A stretch of 64,000 bases of DNA from Alistipes senegalensis JC50. GTDB taxonomy: Bacteria; Bacteroidota; Bacteroidia; Bacteroidales; Rikenellaceae. Position 1 is the first letter of the stretch; each line of letters opens with the position of its first letter. Location of the stretch: contig NZ_CP102252.1 of the NCBI RefSeq assembly GCF_025145645.1, forward strand, positions 744,001 to 808,000. Direction: 5' to 3'. The translations under genes and the position numbers were made by a program. The notes beneath the pieces are model-generated. The model was given only the letters and a program-made list of their open reading frames with translations, was not told the DNA's origin and searched no databases. This document shows, in pieces, positions 49,642 through 59,557 of the stretch.

Positions 49642-49782
49642 TTATCTACCTTTGAAGGCTTTGAGTTTGCGTACGCTTTCGCCGGTCAGCGTTATGCAGT
49701 GTGCAGTGTGGATAATACAGTCAAGTATCGCATCCGCCACCTTAGAATCTCCGATTGCATTGTACCAGTCCAGTTCGGGCAG
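49642..49782 (-). pseudogene. istB: istB fragment (C-terminus)
   Basis: The minus-strand reading LPELDWYNAIGDSKVADAIL, then DCIIHTAHCITLTGESVRK is the C-terminal end of IstB-type helper ATPases. The rest, including the P-loop, is gone, and the fragment is joined directly to the end of istA. Confidence 0.7.
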
Positions 49783-50875
49783 GCAGATTGTGGGAGGGCT
49801 TCGTTGTGTATTCGTACGGGGCGTCGTTGCGGTGATGCGTTGCCACATGGGTGAAGCCATGGAAGATGTCGATTGTGTCGGTGTCAAAGACCATATCCAC
49901 TCGCTTGCCCACATATTGGACCGGCACGCTGTAATGGCGCTTGTTGAGTGTTACGTAGCTATTGCGCTGGACGGTGGCTACAGCACGCTGTCTCATCTGA
50001 TAGCGGTTCGCGGACAATGGCCGCAGACAGCCCCGCTCAACAGAATCGAAGAGTTGACTGCGTGATTCCCTGCGACGGGGCAGATTGCGGGCATTGAACT
50101 TCTCCAGAGACCTGAGGATGGCTCCGTTGAGCCATTCCAGAGCATGGAACACCATTCCTTCAAGATACACATACGCAGACCGGTACATCAGCTTTACCGC
50201 GTTTTCCACGAGCGCCTTGTCCCTGAGATGACGCACACGGGCTGGAACCACGGCGCAGCCGTAATGCTCCGCAAAGGATTCGAAGTCCGGATTGATCACG
50301 GGCTCGTTGCGGTCGCTGCGCGTCACGACCGATTTCAGGTTGTCCGGCACGATCGCACACGGAGCTCCGCCGTAGAAACGGATGGCGTCCTCGCATGCCC
50401 TGATCAGATCTTCCTTCTTCTGTGTCCGCACCGCCTCGCAGTATGTGTAGTGGCTGCATGGAAGTATCGCGACAAACATTTCCACTTTCCTCTCTTCTGC
50501 TGTAGTCTTGTCGACTATCTCCAGTCTGTCTCCGGTAAAATCGATATACATTTGGTCTCCCGCACGGTGCTCGACATGGCTTATAGCGTTGGTATGCAGC
50601 ATGATGCCCCAGTATCATTCCGAATGACGTTTTCTGATATCCGTCCGGATGCTCTGTGTGATACTCTTCGTACAGCTTGTTGACCGTCATACCCTTCCGG
50701 GAAAGCCTTGCGGCATATTCCGGCAAAAGGGCCTTGAGCCGGATTTGTCGTTCTGACGGCCTGGCTCTCTCGCTCCGGGTATGGCGAACAGTTCCTGAAG
50801 CCGCGCGTCGCTCAGCGACGGCAGTTTCTCTGCGGGTATGCCGCTGTCCTGATACATTCTCACATAGCGGCGCAC
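49770..50875 (-). pseudogene. istA: istA transposase, frameshifted and 3'-truncated
   Basis: Three consecutive reading-frame pieces belong to one IS21 transposase: an HTH start (RRYVRMYQDSGIPAEKLPSL, from 50875), a middle piece (GMTVNKLYEEYHTEHPDGYQ, from about 50693) and the catalytic core from 50602. The core has the DDE signature (Asp in YIDFTGD, Asp in VPDNLKSVV, Glu in ALVENAVKLMY). Frame changes lie near 50.7 and 50.6 kb. The C-terminus breaks off after HHRNDAPYEY. Confidence 0.75.
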
Positions 50876-51160
50876 CGTGTTCCGGGAAATGTCGAATACA
50901 CTGCTGTGCTTTTTATTCCATTTCCGATGCGTGACACAGGAGAATATTTTTTAACTTTATGTTCATGTTTCTTTGGATTTTATCCCCCGTCGGCCAAAAC
51001 GAAATTCAAGAATACATATAAAATCCCCTGCTGACACTCTGTCAACAGGGAGTATTTTTATTGGGGCCAAAGGGATCAATTTTTTTTTGGCTCAGAGGGG
51101 CATTTCAATTTGGTCGCAGGGGGCATCCGCGTCTGGGTTTTCCAACCAATGTCGTTGTTG

Positions 51161-53155
51161 TTACAATTCGATTCGTATCGTCGTGCCGTTGTCTGCGGTG
51201 TATTTTCGGATGCAGGAGCCGTCGCGTTCGATGCGTACATGGAGTTTTTTCCCGGCGCGCTTCACGACGATGTCGTAAGGCCGTTCCGCACAGGCGTACA
51301 TCCGGCGCAGGGCCATCTGGTTCCATGCGTCGGGCAGTTGGGGGGTGAGCGTGAACGAGCGGAATCCCGTCGGCCGGAATCCGAACATGCCTTCGGTGAC
51401 GATGCGGCAGTAGAGTCCGCTCTCAGCCGAGAGGTGGCGCTGATCGCCCTCGGGCCACGCTTCGACGGCATAAGGCACATGCTCGCCGAGGAGCCGGGTC
51501 TGCGAGTAGAACCGCAGGCATTCGGTGGCCTCTTCGCGGAAGCCCGCGGCATAAATGCCTCGCAGGGCATAGAGCGTGGTGCGGTCCCAGAACGTGTCGT
51601 TTCCGGCTGCGGTCAGCATTCCGTTTTCGGTCCAGAGCCGCGGGGAGAGCAGGGCCGCCACGGTCGCCTCCCGGCGTTCGAAAATATCCGTAACCAGCGG
51701 AACGCAGATCCACGAACGCAGGATGTCGTTGCCTTCGTAATAGCGGTAGGTGGCGTACCCCTCGACCGTCGCACCGAAGAAGCGTTCGATGTTTTCACGC
51801 AGCGTTTCGGCCCTGCGGCGGTATTCGTCGGCCAGTCGTTGCGGCCGTCCGGTCTGCTCGGCGAGCCATGCCGCGGAGCGTAAGGCGTCGTAGTAGAGCG
51901 ACGAGGTGCAGAGATTGGCATCGCCTGCCGGAAAACGTTTTTCCAGTTCGTCGGCCTCGGAAGCGACGACGCCGTGTTCGTTGAGTTTGCGCCGGCAGTA
52001 TTCGAGCGTCCATTCGATAAGCGGCCACAAGGCTTCCGCCGTGCGGGTGTCGCCCGTTTGGAGGGCATAGCGTCCCGCGCCGTAGGCCAGCATCGCTGCA
52101 TCGCCGCGGTCGAATGGACCGTAGGTGTCGTATCCCTCAGCGATCACCGACCATGGAATGTACCGGTATTCGGGATTCATGTAGCGGGCGAAATGCAGGA
52201 AACTGTTCAGGGCCGCTTCGTTGCCTTTGGCGTAACCTAACTGCGGGAAGAAAGGATTCACATACTCAGGTTGGTCATTGCACCAGATGGCGGCGTAGTA
52301 GACGCCTCCGGGAGCGTGGAGGAGTCCTCCGCGCGTGCGGAAAACGGACTCTGCGGTGCGGACCTTGGCCAGTGCGAACATCGTGTTGAGCACGGGTTCT
52401 GGCGACTCTAAACTCAGATTGTCGCACACCTCGGCGACAAAGGCTTCGCGTTGCGCCCGTTCGGCAGAGATGTCGAGGGGCAGTTCGACTTCGGGCATTT
52501 TGAGCCCGCGCACCGAAGCTCCGAAAACGCACGTTTCGCCCGGAGCAAGCCGGAGGGTTCTGCTGCGGACGAAATCCGTCGCCGCAATGAGCGTATAACT
52601 GCCCTCGACTCCGGCGTCGGCGTCGGTGTGAACTTCATCGCGCACGGGGTTCAGCTCGACGGCGACGGTGGTCGGGCCGTCATTGCGGAGAGTGTATTGC
52701 TCACAGAATGCCGCCCGTGCGGGTGAGGGGAACAGGCAGCGCGTCACTTCGATGTCGCCGTATCGGCTCACGACGGTCAGCAGGCCGTCCAGCCGGAGGT
52801 ATTCGACTTGCTCGGCAGCGAGCGCTTTCCCGTCGATGCGTACGGCGTCGAGGAAATTCTGCGGGAAGTCGCGGGTCAGTCCGCCGAACGTGTCGTTGGG
52901 AAGCATGCGCAGCATGGGCCATACGAGCGTGCGGGTCAGCGTGAAGCGTCCGTCACTCTCCACGCCATAGTGCAGTCGTGCGGATATTTGTTCTCCGCTC
53001 ATCTCCACATGGTCGTTATGGGGCAGTCGGCTGCCGTCTACTGTCCAACGAATAGCGTGGTCGTTGGCGATGGTCCAGCGGGGCTGCGTAGCAGGGGCTT
53101 GGGACGGTACCGTCAACAAGGCGCAAAAGGCAAGAAGGGATAGATATTTTTTCAT
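51161..53155 (-). CDS. Secreted six-hairpin glycosidase-like enzyme
   Basis: 664 residues. A signal peptide (YLSLLAFCALLTVPSQAPA) precedes an N-terminal beta-sandwich (about 25-250) and an (alpha/alpha)6-barrel-type region (about 255-590). The barrel contains GGVYYAAIWCNDQPEYVNPFFP, IAEGYDTYGPFDRGDAAMLAYG and FWDRTTLYALRGIYAAGF, followed by a C-terminal beta domain. This is the architecture of six-hairpin glycosidases (GH78/GH95/GH63-like groups). I cannot assign a GH number. The acidic residues in CNDQPEY and EADELEKRF are candidates for catalysis. It lies downstream of a GH43 gene on the same strand, in a polysaccharide utilization locus. Confidence 0.75.
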   Translation of the reverse strand: MKKYLSLLAFCALLTVPSQAPATQPRWTIANDHAIRWTVDGSRLPHNDHVEMSGEQISARLHYGVESDGRFTLTRTLVWPMLRMLPNDTFGGLTRDFPQNFLDAVRIDGKALAAEQVEYLRLDGLLTVVSRYGDIEVTRCLFPSPARAAFCEQYTLRNDGPTTVAVELNPVRDEVHTDADAGVEGSYTLIAATDFVRSRTLRLAPGETCVFGASVRGLKMPEVELPLDISAERAQREAFVAEVCDNLSLESPEPVLNTMFALAKVRTAESVFRTRGGLLHAPGGVYYAAIWCNDQPEYVNPFFPQLGYAKGNEAALNSFLHFARYMNPEYRYIPWSVIAEGYDTYGPFDRGDAAMLAYGAGRYALQTGDTRTAEALWPLIEWTLEYCRRKLNEHGVVASEADELEKRFPAGDANLCTSSLYYDALRSAAWLAEQTGRPQRLADEYRRRAETLRENIERFFGATVEGYATYRYYEGNDILRSWICVPLVTDIFERREATVAALLSPRLWTENGMLTAAGNDTFWDRTTLYALRGIYAAGFREEATECLRFYSQTRLLGEHVPYAVEAWPEGDQRHLSAESGLYCRIVTEGMFGFRPTGFRSFTLTPQLPDAWNQMALRRMYACAERPYDIVVKRAGKKLHVRIERDGSCIRKYTADNGTTIRIEL

Positions 53156-53288
53156 GATTCGTAACTCGTTGGTTGAATTAAAGTTCTAAACATTTACAAA
53201 TGAAAAAGTTGCACAAATTGGTCAACCATTGCCCGATTGACTAAATAAAATGTGCATTGATCTAATTCAATTAACAGGTTTATTGTAT

Positions 53289-54245
53289 CTATTCCGCAAT
53301 CCGCGGCGTCGCGTATTCAGGTGCGATTTCCATCAGAGAGCGTCCCTGCTGCAAACGGAAGCGCACATCGGAGATATACATTTCACGGGGATGAATCGAA
53401 TCCTTGCTTTTGTGGGCATGGAAGACGACCTTCAGGTTACCCGCCTTGTCACGGAACATTGCACTGTGCCCGACGCCGACCAACTCGCCGGGATTCTGCA
53501 ACAAGGGGTTGTGATCGTATTTGGTCCAAGGGCCCAGCGGAGAATCGGCCGTTGCGCATCCGATACCGTAGAAAGGACTTTCATAGCTGTTGGCCGAATA
53601 GGTCATGTAATAAGTCCCGTTCTGCCGGATCACGAAGCAGCCTTCGTTTACGCGGGGCCACACCTCTTCCCACGCCTGCGAAACATGGATACACGGACGC
53701 ATCGTCCCTTTTTTCATCGTCACGTAATCGTCCTCCATCTCGACAACCCAGATATTCAGGCCGTCGTTGAACTTATCGAAATACATGTACGCCCGGCCAT
53801 CGTCGTCAATGAACAGCGTGTTGTCGATACACCTTTCACCGGGGATCATCGGCGCCTTCTCCCGCTGCACGAAAGGCCCCAGCGGAGAATCGGAAGTGGC
53901 GACGCAAATATGCTCCTCGGCCGTAAAATACATGTAGAATTTGTCTTTCAGCCGATAAACCTCGGGCGCCCAGAACCATTTATCGCCCCAGACATCCCCA
54001 CGGTACAGAGCCAGTCCGTCGCGGGCGCCACCTTCGGCTCTCTTCCAGGAAACCAGGTTGCAGGAGGTCCACACCTCGATGCCATTCTCGGCTCCCGTGC
54101 CATAGGCATAATAAACCCCGTCGTAAAGTAGGATGAACGGGTCGGCCAAAGGAATCTTTACCGGAGCATCCACCGAGCGGGGTCCAGACGCCGTACAACA
54201 GGCGATAGCGAACAGGGTAGGAATCAGCAAAAACAGTCGTTTCAT
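53289..54245 (-). CDS. GH43-family glycosidase, lipoprotein
   Basis: 318 residues. The signal ends TLFAIACC (lipobox), so it is anchored to the membrane. A five-bladed-propeller GH43 domain covers the rest. The catalytic base Asp is in PLADPFILLYDGVYYAYG (about 35), the pKa-modulating Asp in CIDNTLFIDDDG and the acid Glu in VNEGCFVIRQNGTYYMTYS. Family activities are alpha-L-arabinofuranosidase, beta-xylosidase and exo-galactanase; which applies is unknown. It is a paralogue of the GH43 at 58588-59523, sharing PLGPWTKYDxNPxLQxPG and VFHAH. Confidence 0.9.
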   Translation of the reverse strand: MKRLFLLIPTLFAIACCTASGPRSVDAPVKIPLADPFILLYDGVYYAYGTGAENGIEVWTSCNLVSWKRAEGGARDGLALYRGDVWGDKWFWAPEVYRLKDKFYMYFTAEEHICVATSDSPLGPFVQREKAPMIPGERCIDNTLFIDDDGRAYMYFDKFNDGLNIWVVEMEDDYVTMKKGTMRPCIHVSQAWEEVWPRVNEGCFVIRQNGTYYMTYSANSYESPFYGIGCATADSPLGPWTKYDHNPLLQNPGELVGVGHSAMFRDKAGNLKVVFHAHKSKDSIHPREMYISDVRFRLQQGRSLMEIAPEYATPRIAE

Positions 54246-54327
54246 AGCGAATAAAATTTAAAGTTGTTTTTTGAGTTCGGTCCGGGTTACCGCCATCGAA
54301 CGGCGTACCGCCGTTTTCCCGGTGATG

Positions 54328-54335
54328 CAAAGATA
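54328..54335 (-). promoter_or_regulatory. -7 promoter element of the minus-strand GH43 gene
   Basis: The minus strand reads TATCTTTG (TAnnTTTG), 82 bases before the ATG at 54245. A short GGCGGTAC/GTACCGCC hairpin lies in the leader. Confidence 0.55.
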
Positions 54336-54390
54336 GGCGGGCACTCCCGGACAAACTGGAAAAATAGTTCCATAATCTGTAACTATTCGG

Positions 54391-57300
54391 TCAATTCCGG
54401 TCGGTCGATTTTCCGGAGGCCGTCCCCTGCATTTGTCGGTCGGCCTTTTCCGGAGCGTGCTCGGCGAGGAAGTCCGTCGGTGTCATGTTGTAGGCCTTGA
54501 AAAAAGCTTTGGTGAAATAGGAGGCAGAATTGAACCCCACTTCAAAAGCCACTTCGTTGATCCGCATGTTGCTTTCCAGCAACAAGTGGCAGGCCCGTTT
54601 CAACCGGTAATTACGAAGGTATTCGCCCGGAGTCGTTCCGCTGATTATCTTGACTTTGCGCTGAAGACTCGAACGGCTGAGGCTGAAGATGTCGGCCAGC
54701 GATTCCACTGAAAAGTTTTCGTCGGCCATATGCTTCTCGATCTCTTCATTCAGTTTTTTCAGGAAAATCTCATCGCTTTTATTCGTTGCCAGCGCCGAAT
54801 AGGGCATCAGCGGCGAACGGTTGAAAGCGTCCAGAATGCTCTTGCGGTTATTGAGCAGACTGGCGATCTGGGCTTTTAGGTACTTCATGGAAAACGGCTT
54901 TTCGATGAAGACGTCAGCGCCGGCATAAAGCCCTTCGGCTTTTGAAACATTATCGGTTTTGGCCGAAAGCAAGATGATCGGGATATGACTGAAATTTATA
55001 TTGTTACGAAGTTGCCGAGCAAATAATATTCCATCAGTGCCGGGCATCATGATGTCCGAGATGATGAGTTCGTAAGAGTTTTTCTCCAGTAATTTCAGGG
55101 CTTGGGAGACATTGTCCGCTACGTCGACGTGATAATTTCCACCAAGGTTCTGGCTGATAAAAAGGGTCATATCGGGATTGTCGTCGACGGCTAACAGGCG
55201 CGGCAGGTGCTCCGCCGCCGGGTCCTCCAGAAGGGATTCCTCGTCTACGGATACGGATGACGGGCTTTGGGAAGTTACGGACGAGAGGTTGGCGAATGTG
55301 ACCGAGAAAACAGTTCCTCCGCCCGGAGCGTCGGACACCCTGATCTGCCCCTCAAGCACTTCGGAAAGGTTTTTCACCAGCGACAGCCCGATGCCATACC
55401 CACGTTTCTCGTCTTGCTTGTCGATTTGGTAGAAGGGGTCGAAGATCAATTTCTTCAACCGGTCGGGGATTCCCTTGCCGTTATCGGTTACACGGATAGT
55501 AAACGACCGGTCGGCATTGCGCTGCAACTGCAAAAGAATACGGTCCGAGGTGAATTTGAGGGCATTGGCCAGCAGGTTGTCGGTTATCTTGATCAGCGCA
55601 TCGGAATCGGAAATCACGGAAGCATCGCCTTCGGGAAGTTCGAAGAGCATTTCGATGTGTTTGGTATAGGAGGTCTTGAGGAAACGTTCGTATATATCAG
55701 AGAGAAGTTTTTTTAGGTCGATTTCTTGCCGCATGGCGATGTGTTTGCGGGAATCGATCTTTCGGAAGTCGAGCAGTTGATTGACGAGCGTCGAGAGCCG
55801 TTCGCGGTTCTTGTCGATGATCCGCAGGTTCTGGCGCATTTGGCCGGAAGCATCCCCCGAAGCGATGATCTCTTCGAGCGGGGCGCTGATGAGGCTCAGC
55901 GGGGTCCGTATTTCATGTGCGATGGAGACGAAGAATTCAATCTGAGACTGAAACGTTTTTTTCTCCGCTTCAGCCGTGACGCTTTCCAATTCGGCGGCCC
56001 GTTTGCGTCGGAGCCTCTGTAACAGATGGCGGATTGTCAGGAAACAAGCCAGAATAAAAGCCAGGATATAAGCCGTTATCGCAAAGGCGGAACGCCACAA
56101 CGGCGGCAGGATGCGGATGTCGATACGGGCAGCTTCCGTATTCCACATCCCATCATTGTTGGAACCTCTCACCTTGAAGGTATACTTGCCAGGCGGAAGG
56201 TTGAAATAGGAGACGCTCCGGTTGTTGCAGACATCGTGCCAGTCGGTGTCAAAGCCCTCGAGCATATAGGCATAGCAGTTGTCTGCCTGCGACACGTAGC
56301 TCAGGCTGACGTAAGAAATGGTGAACGAGGCTTGTTTATAGGAAATTTCGATGGGATTCCCGTGGTAGAACGATGTTGAGATTGTTTTCGTCTCCAAGGC
56401 TTTTTTACCTCCCTTCAAGAAAGTTATTCCCGTAATTACGACCGGTGGCACGAACTGGTTTTTCACGTCGGCCAGTTCTTCAGGATAGAAACAGCTAAAA
56501 CCGTTGATGCCCCCGAAATAGAATTTGCCGTCCCGAGTTTTGTAGCTGGCCCTGAAATTGAACTGAGCGCTCTGCATTCCACTGGTCTTGTTATAGATGC
56601 GGCTATCGTGCGGGGCCTTCGGGTTGAAGCGGATAATGCCTACATTAGAACTCAGCCACAAGTTGCCGAACTGATCGTCCAGCACTCCGTAGATGACGTT
56701 GTCGGGAAGTCCGTCGGCAAGCGAGATGTTTCGGAAACTGTCTGTTTGGTGATCATAGAAGAATATTCCGCCACCCTGGCTGGTATAGATGAGATTTTTG
56801 TGGGCGTCAATATATACACTGCAAAGTTTCTGGCCCACGATGGGATTGCTACGGTAGTTCACGGAGTCGTAGTGGATCCATTCGCCTTCGGCGAGTTTCA
56901 GCCGTATAGCTCCGGCGTTCAGTGATGCCAGCCACAGGTTGCCGTATTCGTCCTCCAGCATATCGCGTACGCACCCGGCGTTTCCCAGAATCCGGTCAAA
57001 ACGGTGGTGCTGTCGATCGTAGCGGTTCACTCCCTCGCTCGTCCCTACGAAAATCTCCCCGCTACGCGTCCGGTAAAGCGAGAAGATACAGTCGTTGTCG
57101 ATTGAGTGTTCGTCCGCCGGGTCGTGCCGCAAATGGTTTACATGTCCACTTTTCAGGTTGTGAATATCGAGCCCGCGGGACAGTGTGCCGATCCAGAGGT
57201 CGTCGCCGTCCAGCAATAAGGCCTGGATGTTGTGGTAGGAGGTCTCGATAGGCTGTGTGATCCAGTTGGTCTTCGTGTTGAAATAGTTCACGCCGCCGTC

Positions 57301-58419
57301 CTCGGTGGCAATCCAGAGGTTGCCCGCAGGATCCTCGCAGAACTGCCCTACAGCCCGGCCCGAAAGCATCCCCGGGACATTGCCCGGCACAAAGGTCTCC
57401 ACCGACGAAAGTAACGGGTTGAAGTAGTTAACGCCGCCGAAATAAGTTCCGATCCACAAACCGTTCTCCCGGTCCTGGAAAATCGAATAAACATTCTGGT
57501 CGCTCAGGCTTTGCTGACTGCGGGGGTTGTCGATCCTCCGGAGCCCGTCAGACGTGACAGCATAGAACCCGTCATCGGCCCCGATGAGCATTATCTCCTT
57601 CGAGTACGGGAAGACGGCCCGGACATGGGTAATGTAGTTTTCCGCCCCCTTGCCGCCGTAAGACGCGTAGGTTCGGGTATCCTTATGATAACAGAGCACC
57701 CCGTCCTCCCAGGTTCCCAGCCACAACTGGCCCCGTTCATCTTCGGAAATATTCAGTATCTCGATTCTGGTTTCGCCCGAAAACGCTGACTCCGGATTGA
57801 GTACCCCGCGACCGGAATCATACCGCAGCAGCCCCAGCCGGCTTCCGACCCACATAACGCCCGAACGATCGCGTATGACGCACCATGCAGCATTTTGCCT
57901 AAGGTCCAGCCCGACGGATTCGACCCGGCTCAACGTATTCGTGCCGGGGTCGAACGTAAACACGCCTTGGATCATCGTCGCCAGCCAAAGACGGCCCTTG
58001 TCGTCGAATTGCATGCTGTTGACGCCGGAGGTTACCTCTATCCCGTCAGCGGTCTTGACGTTCAGTTTCGTGAACTTTTCGTCTGCCATGCGCATGATAT
58101 AAAGTCCGGCGTCCGTACCCACGTACAGAACGTCGGAGGGCCCCAGCAACAGGCTCCGGATGTAGTTGTTGCCCAAGGAGAGATTTTCGTTGGGATCGTT
58201 GCGGTATATCCGGAACTCGGTCCCATCGTAGCGGTTCAGTCCCGCTTTGGTGCCGAACCACATGAAGCCGCACGAGTCCTGGATAATACACTGCACGCTG
58301 TTCTCCGACAGTCCGTCGTCGACATCGATCTTGCGGAATTGGAACGGGAACAACTTCTGGCAGTAGATGTCTCCGACAGTAAAAAATGATACGAATAAGA
58401 GGAGAAAGAGTTTCTTCAT
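54391..58419 (-). CDS. Hybrid two-component system regulator of the polysaccharide locus (HTCS)
   Basis: 1342 residues from ATG 58419 (MKKLFLLLFVSFFTVGDIYC, a clean signal peptide); in-frame ATGs at 58443 and 58428 are possible. The periplasmic sensor is two Reg_prop beta-propellers (about 25-680) with repeats like NSVQCIIQDSCGFMWFGTKA, plus a Y_Y_Y domain (about 690-765). After a membrane helix (AFAITAYILAFILACFLTI, about 780) come HisKA (FFVSIAHEIRTPLSLIS), HATPase_c (NALKFTSD, DNGKGIP, YGIGLSLV), REC (Asp in ELIISDIMMPGTDG) and an AraC HTH at the C-terminus. Known HTCS proteins bind an oligosaccharide and switch on the neighbouring PUL. All catalytic motifs are intact. Confidence 0.95.
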   Translation of the reverse strand: MKKLFLLLFVSFFTVGDIYCQKLFPFQFRKIDVDDGLSENSVQCIIQDSCGFMWFGTKAGLNRYDGTEFRIYRNDPNENLSLGNNYIRSLLLGPSDVLYVGTDAGLYIMRMADEKFTKLNVKTADGIEVTSGVNSMQFDDKGRLWLATMIQGVFTFDPGTNTLSRVESVGLDLRQNAAWCVIRDRSGVMWVGSRLGLLRYDSGRGVLNPESAFSGETRIEILNISEDERGQLWLGTWEDGVLCYHKDTRTYASYGGKGAENYITHVRAVFPYSKEIMLIGADDGFYAVTSDGLRRIDNPRSQQSLSDQNVYSIFQDRENGLWIGTYFGGVNYFNPLLSSVETFVPGNVPGMLSGRAVGQFCEDPAGNLWIATEDGGVNYFNTKTNWITQPIETSYHNIQALLLDGDDLWIGTLSRGLDIHNLKSGHVNHLRHDPADEHSIDNDCIFSLYRTRSGEIFVGTSEGVNRYDRQHHRFDRILGNAGCVRDMLEDEYGNLWLASLNAGAIRLKLAEGEWIHYDSVNYRSNPIVGQKLCSVYIDAHKNLIYTSQGGGIFFYDHQTDSFRNISLADGLPDNVIYGVLDDQFGNLWLSSNVGIIRFNPKAPHDSRIYNKTSGMQSAQFNFRASYKTRDGKFYFGGINGFSCFYPEELADVKNQFVPPVVITGITFLKGGKKALETKTISTSFYHGNPIEISYKQASFTISYVSLSYVSQADNCYAYMLEGFDTDWHDVCNNRSVSYFNLPPGKYTFKVRGSNNDGMWNTEAARIDIRILPPLWRSAFAITAYILAFILACFLTIRHLLQRLRRKRAAELESVTAEAEKKTFQSQIEFFVSIAHEIRTPLSLISAPLEEIIASGDASGQMRQNLRIIDKNRERLSTLVNQLLDFRKIDSRKHIAMRQEIDLKKLLSDIYERFLKTSYTKHIEMLFELPEGDASVISDSDALIKITDNLLANALKFTSDRILLQLQRNADRSFTIRVTDNGKGIPDRLKKLIFDPFYQIDKQDEKRGYGIGLSLVKNLSEVLEGQIRVSDAPGGGTVFSVTFANLSSVTSQSPSSVSVDEESLLEDPAAEHLPRLLAVDDNPDMTLFISQNLGGNYHVDVADNVSQALKLLEKNSYELIISDIMMPGTDGILFARQLRNNINFSHIPIILLSAKTDNVSKAEGLYAGADVFIEKPFSMKYLKAQIASLLNNRKSILDAFNRSPLMPYSALATNKSDEIFLKKLNEEIEKHMADENFSVESLADIFSLSRSSLQRKVKIISGTTPGEYLRNYRLKRACHLLLESNMRINEVAFEVGFNSASYFTKAFFKAYNMTPTDFLAEHAPEKADRQMQGTASGKSTDRN

Positions 58420-58556
58420 ACGGGACATGTAGTAATTTTTCATCAACAATGGTAAAATTCAGTAAAATTTAAGTTAATCGCAAGCAAAAGGGCCTAAATA
58501 GTCGATTATTACAAGATTTGAATAAAAAATATTAGCCCCGAACGGCTCCCGGCGAT

Positions 58557-58564
58557 TAATTTTG
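58557..58564 (+). promoter_or_regulatory. -7 promoter element of the GH43-GH27-SusC operon
   Basis: TAATTTTG (TAnnTTTG) lies 23 bases before the ATG at 58588, in the divergent gap next to the HTCS gene, where the HTCS is likely to bind. Confidence 0.55.
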
Positions 58565-58587
58565 ACTTAACCAAAATCAACCGGCCT

Positions 58588-59523
58588 ATGGGCAAACTTT
58601 ACTTTTTCGTGCTGTGTCTGCTTCCGGTGTTCGCCGTCTCCTGCGATACTGCGTCCGAGAAGACAATCGCTCCCTCTTCGGTCCCGCTCGCCGACCCCAA
58701 CATCCTGCTGTACGACGGCGTCTATTACGCCTACGGAACCAATCCCGACAACCAGATCGGCGTCTATACCTCGCGCAACCTACGCACCTGGAAAACGGCG
58801 CACGAGGCGCTACCCACCGACGGGATGTGGGGCGAGCATCTTTTCTGGGCTCCGGAAGTCTATTATATAAAGGAGCGGGGACGCTTCCTGATGTATTACT
58901 CTTCCGACGACCGGATTTGCGCCGCATGGTCTGATTCCCCGCTGGGACCGTTCGTGCAGGATGAAAAAAAGACGATGCTCGACGAACGGTGTGTCGACAA
59001 CACGCTATTTATGAACGACGACGGGCAGGCTTACATTTTCTTCAACAAATTCGACGACGGAATGACCATCTGGGGCGCGGAATTGGAAAACGACTTGGTC
59101 ACAATCCGCCAGGAGACGCTCACACGCTGTCTATGTACTACCCAGACCTGGGAAGAGGTGTGGCCGAGAGTCATCGAAGGCGCTTTCGTCGTCAAACACA
59201 AGGGAATTTACTATATGATTTATTCGGGCAACAGCCATGTCAGCCAATATTACGGCATCGGGTTCGCCACCGCGACCTCGCCGCTGGGCCCATGGACCAA
59301 GTACGACCAGAACCCGGTGTTGCAGAAACCTGGCAACCTGCTTGGAACCGGACACAGCACATTGTTCCGGGATAAACGCGGCCGGCTGAAAATCGTCTTC
59401 CATGCACACCACGACGATAAGGGGTTTCATCCCCGGGCCATGTACACGGCCGACATTTCGTTCAGCGACGACTCCATTCCGGTCATACACGTATCGGATG
59501 TCGCTTCCGCCCGCTTGAAATGA
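58588..59523 (+). CDS. GH43-family glycosidase, lipoprotein (paralogue)
   Basis: 311 residues. The signal ends PVFAVSC (lipobox). The GH43 landmarks match the minus-strand copy: PLADPNILLYDGVYYAYGT, FWAPEVYYIKERGRFLMYYS, CVDNTLFMNDDG and the acid Glu in VIEGAFVVKHKGIYYMIYS. First gene of the operon that continues with GH27 and a SusC-like receptor. Two related GH43s on either side of the HTCS suggest duplication followed by specialisation. Confidence 0.9.
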   Translation: MGKLYFFVLCLLPVFAVSCDTASEKTIAPSSVPLADPNILLYDGVYYAYGTNPDNQIGVYTSRNLRTWKTAHEALPTDGMWGEHLFWAPEVYYIKERGRFLMYYSSDDRICAAWSDSPLGPFVQDEKKTMLDERCVDNTLFMNDDGQAYIFFNKFDDGMTIWGAELENDLVTIRQETLTRCLCTTQTWEEVWPRVIEGAFVVKHKGIYYMIYSGNSHVSQYYGIGFATATSPLGPWTKYDQNPVLQKPGNLLGTGHSTLFRDKRGRLKIVFHAHHDDKGFHPRAMYTADISFSDDSIPVIHVSDVASARLK

Positions 59524-59557
59524 TAACTTACAGCACTAATTACTAACCATTAATTTC

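Larger units (their letters stand above)
49596..51125 (-). mobile_element. Decayed IS21-family element
   Basis: The ends are TGCCCCC (49596) and GGGGGCA (51119-51125). Further TTTGGCC(GACGGGGG) and GCCCC-type subterminal repeats, typical of IS21 ends, lie near both. Inside, on the minus strand, are pieces of istA and istB. No matching target-site duplication is seen (ATTAA versus TCCGCG), so at least one flank was rearranged after insertion. Confidence 0.75.

Noticed and set aside
49595..50065. A 156-residue plus-strand frame inside the IS21-type element
   Set aside because: It is antisense to recognisable istA/istB pieces and begins in the terminal repeat; no independent support.
49596..51125. 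A target-site duplication flanking the IS21-type element
   Set aside because: Left flank ATTAA and right flank TCCGCG do not match at any length from 4 to 8 bases.
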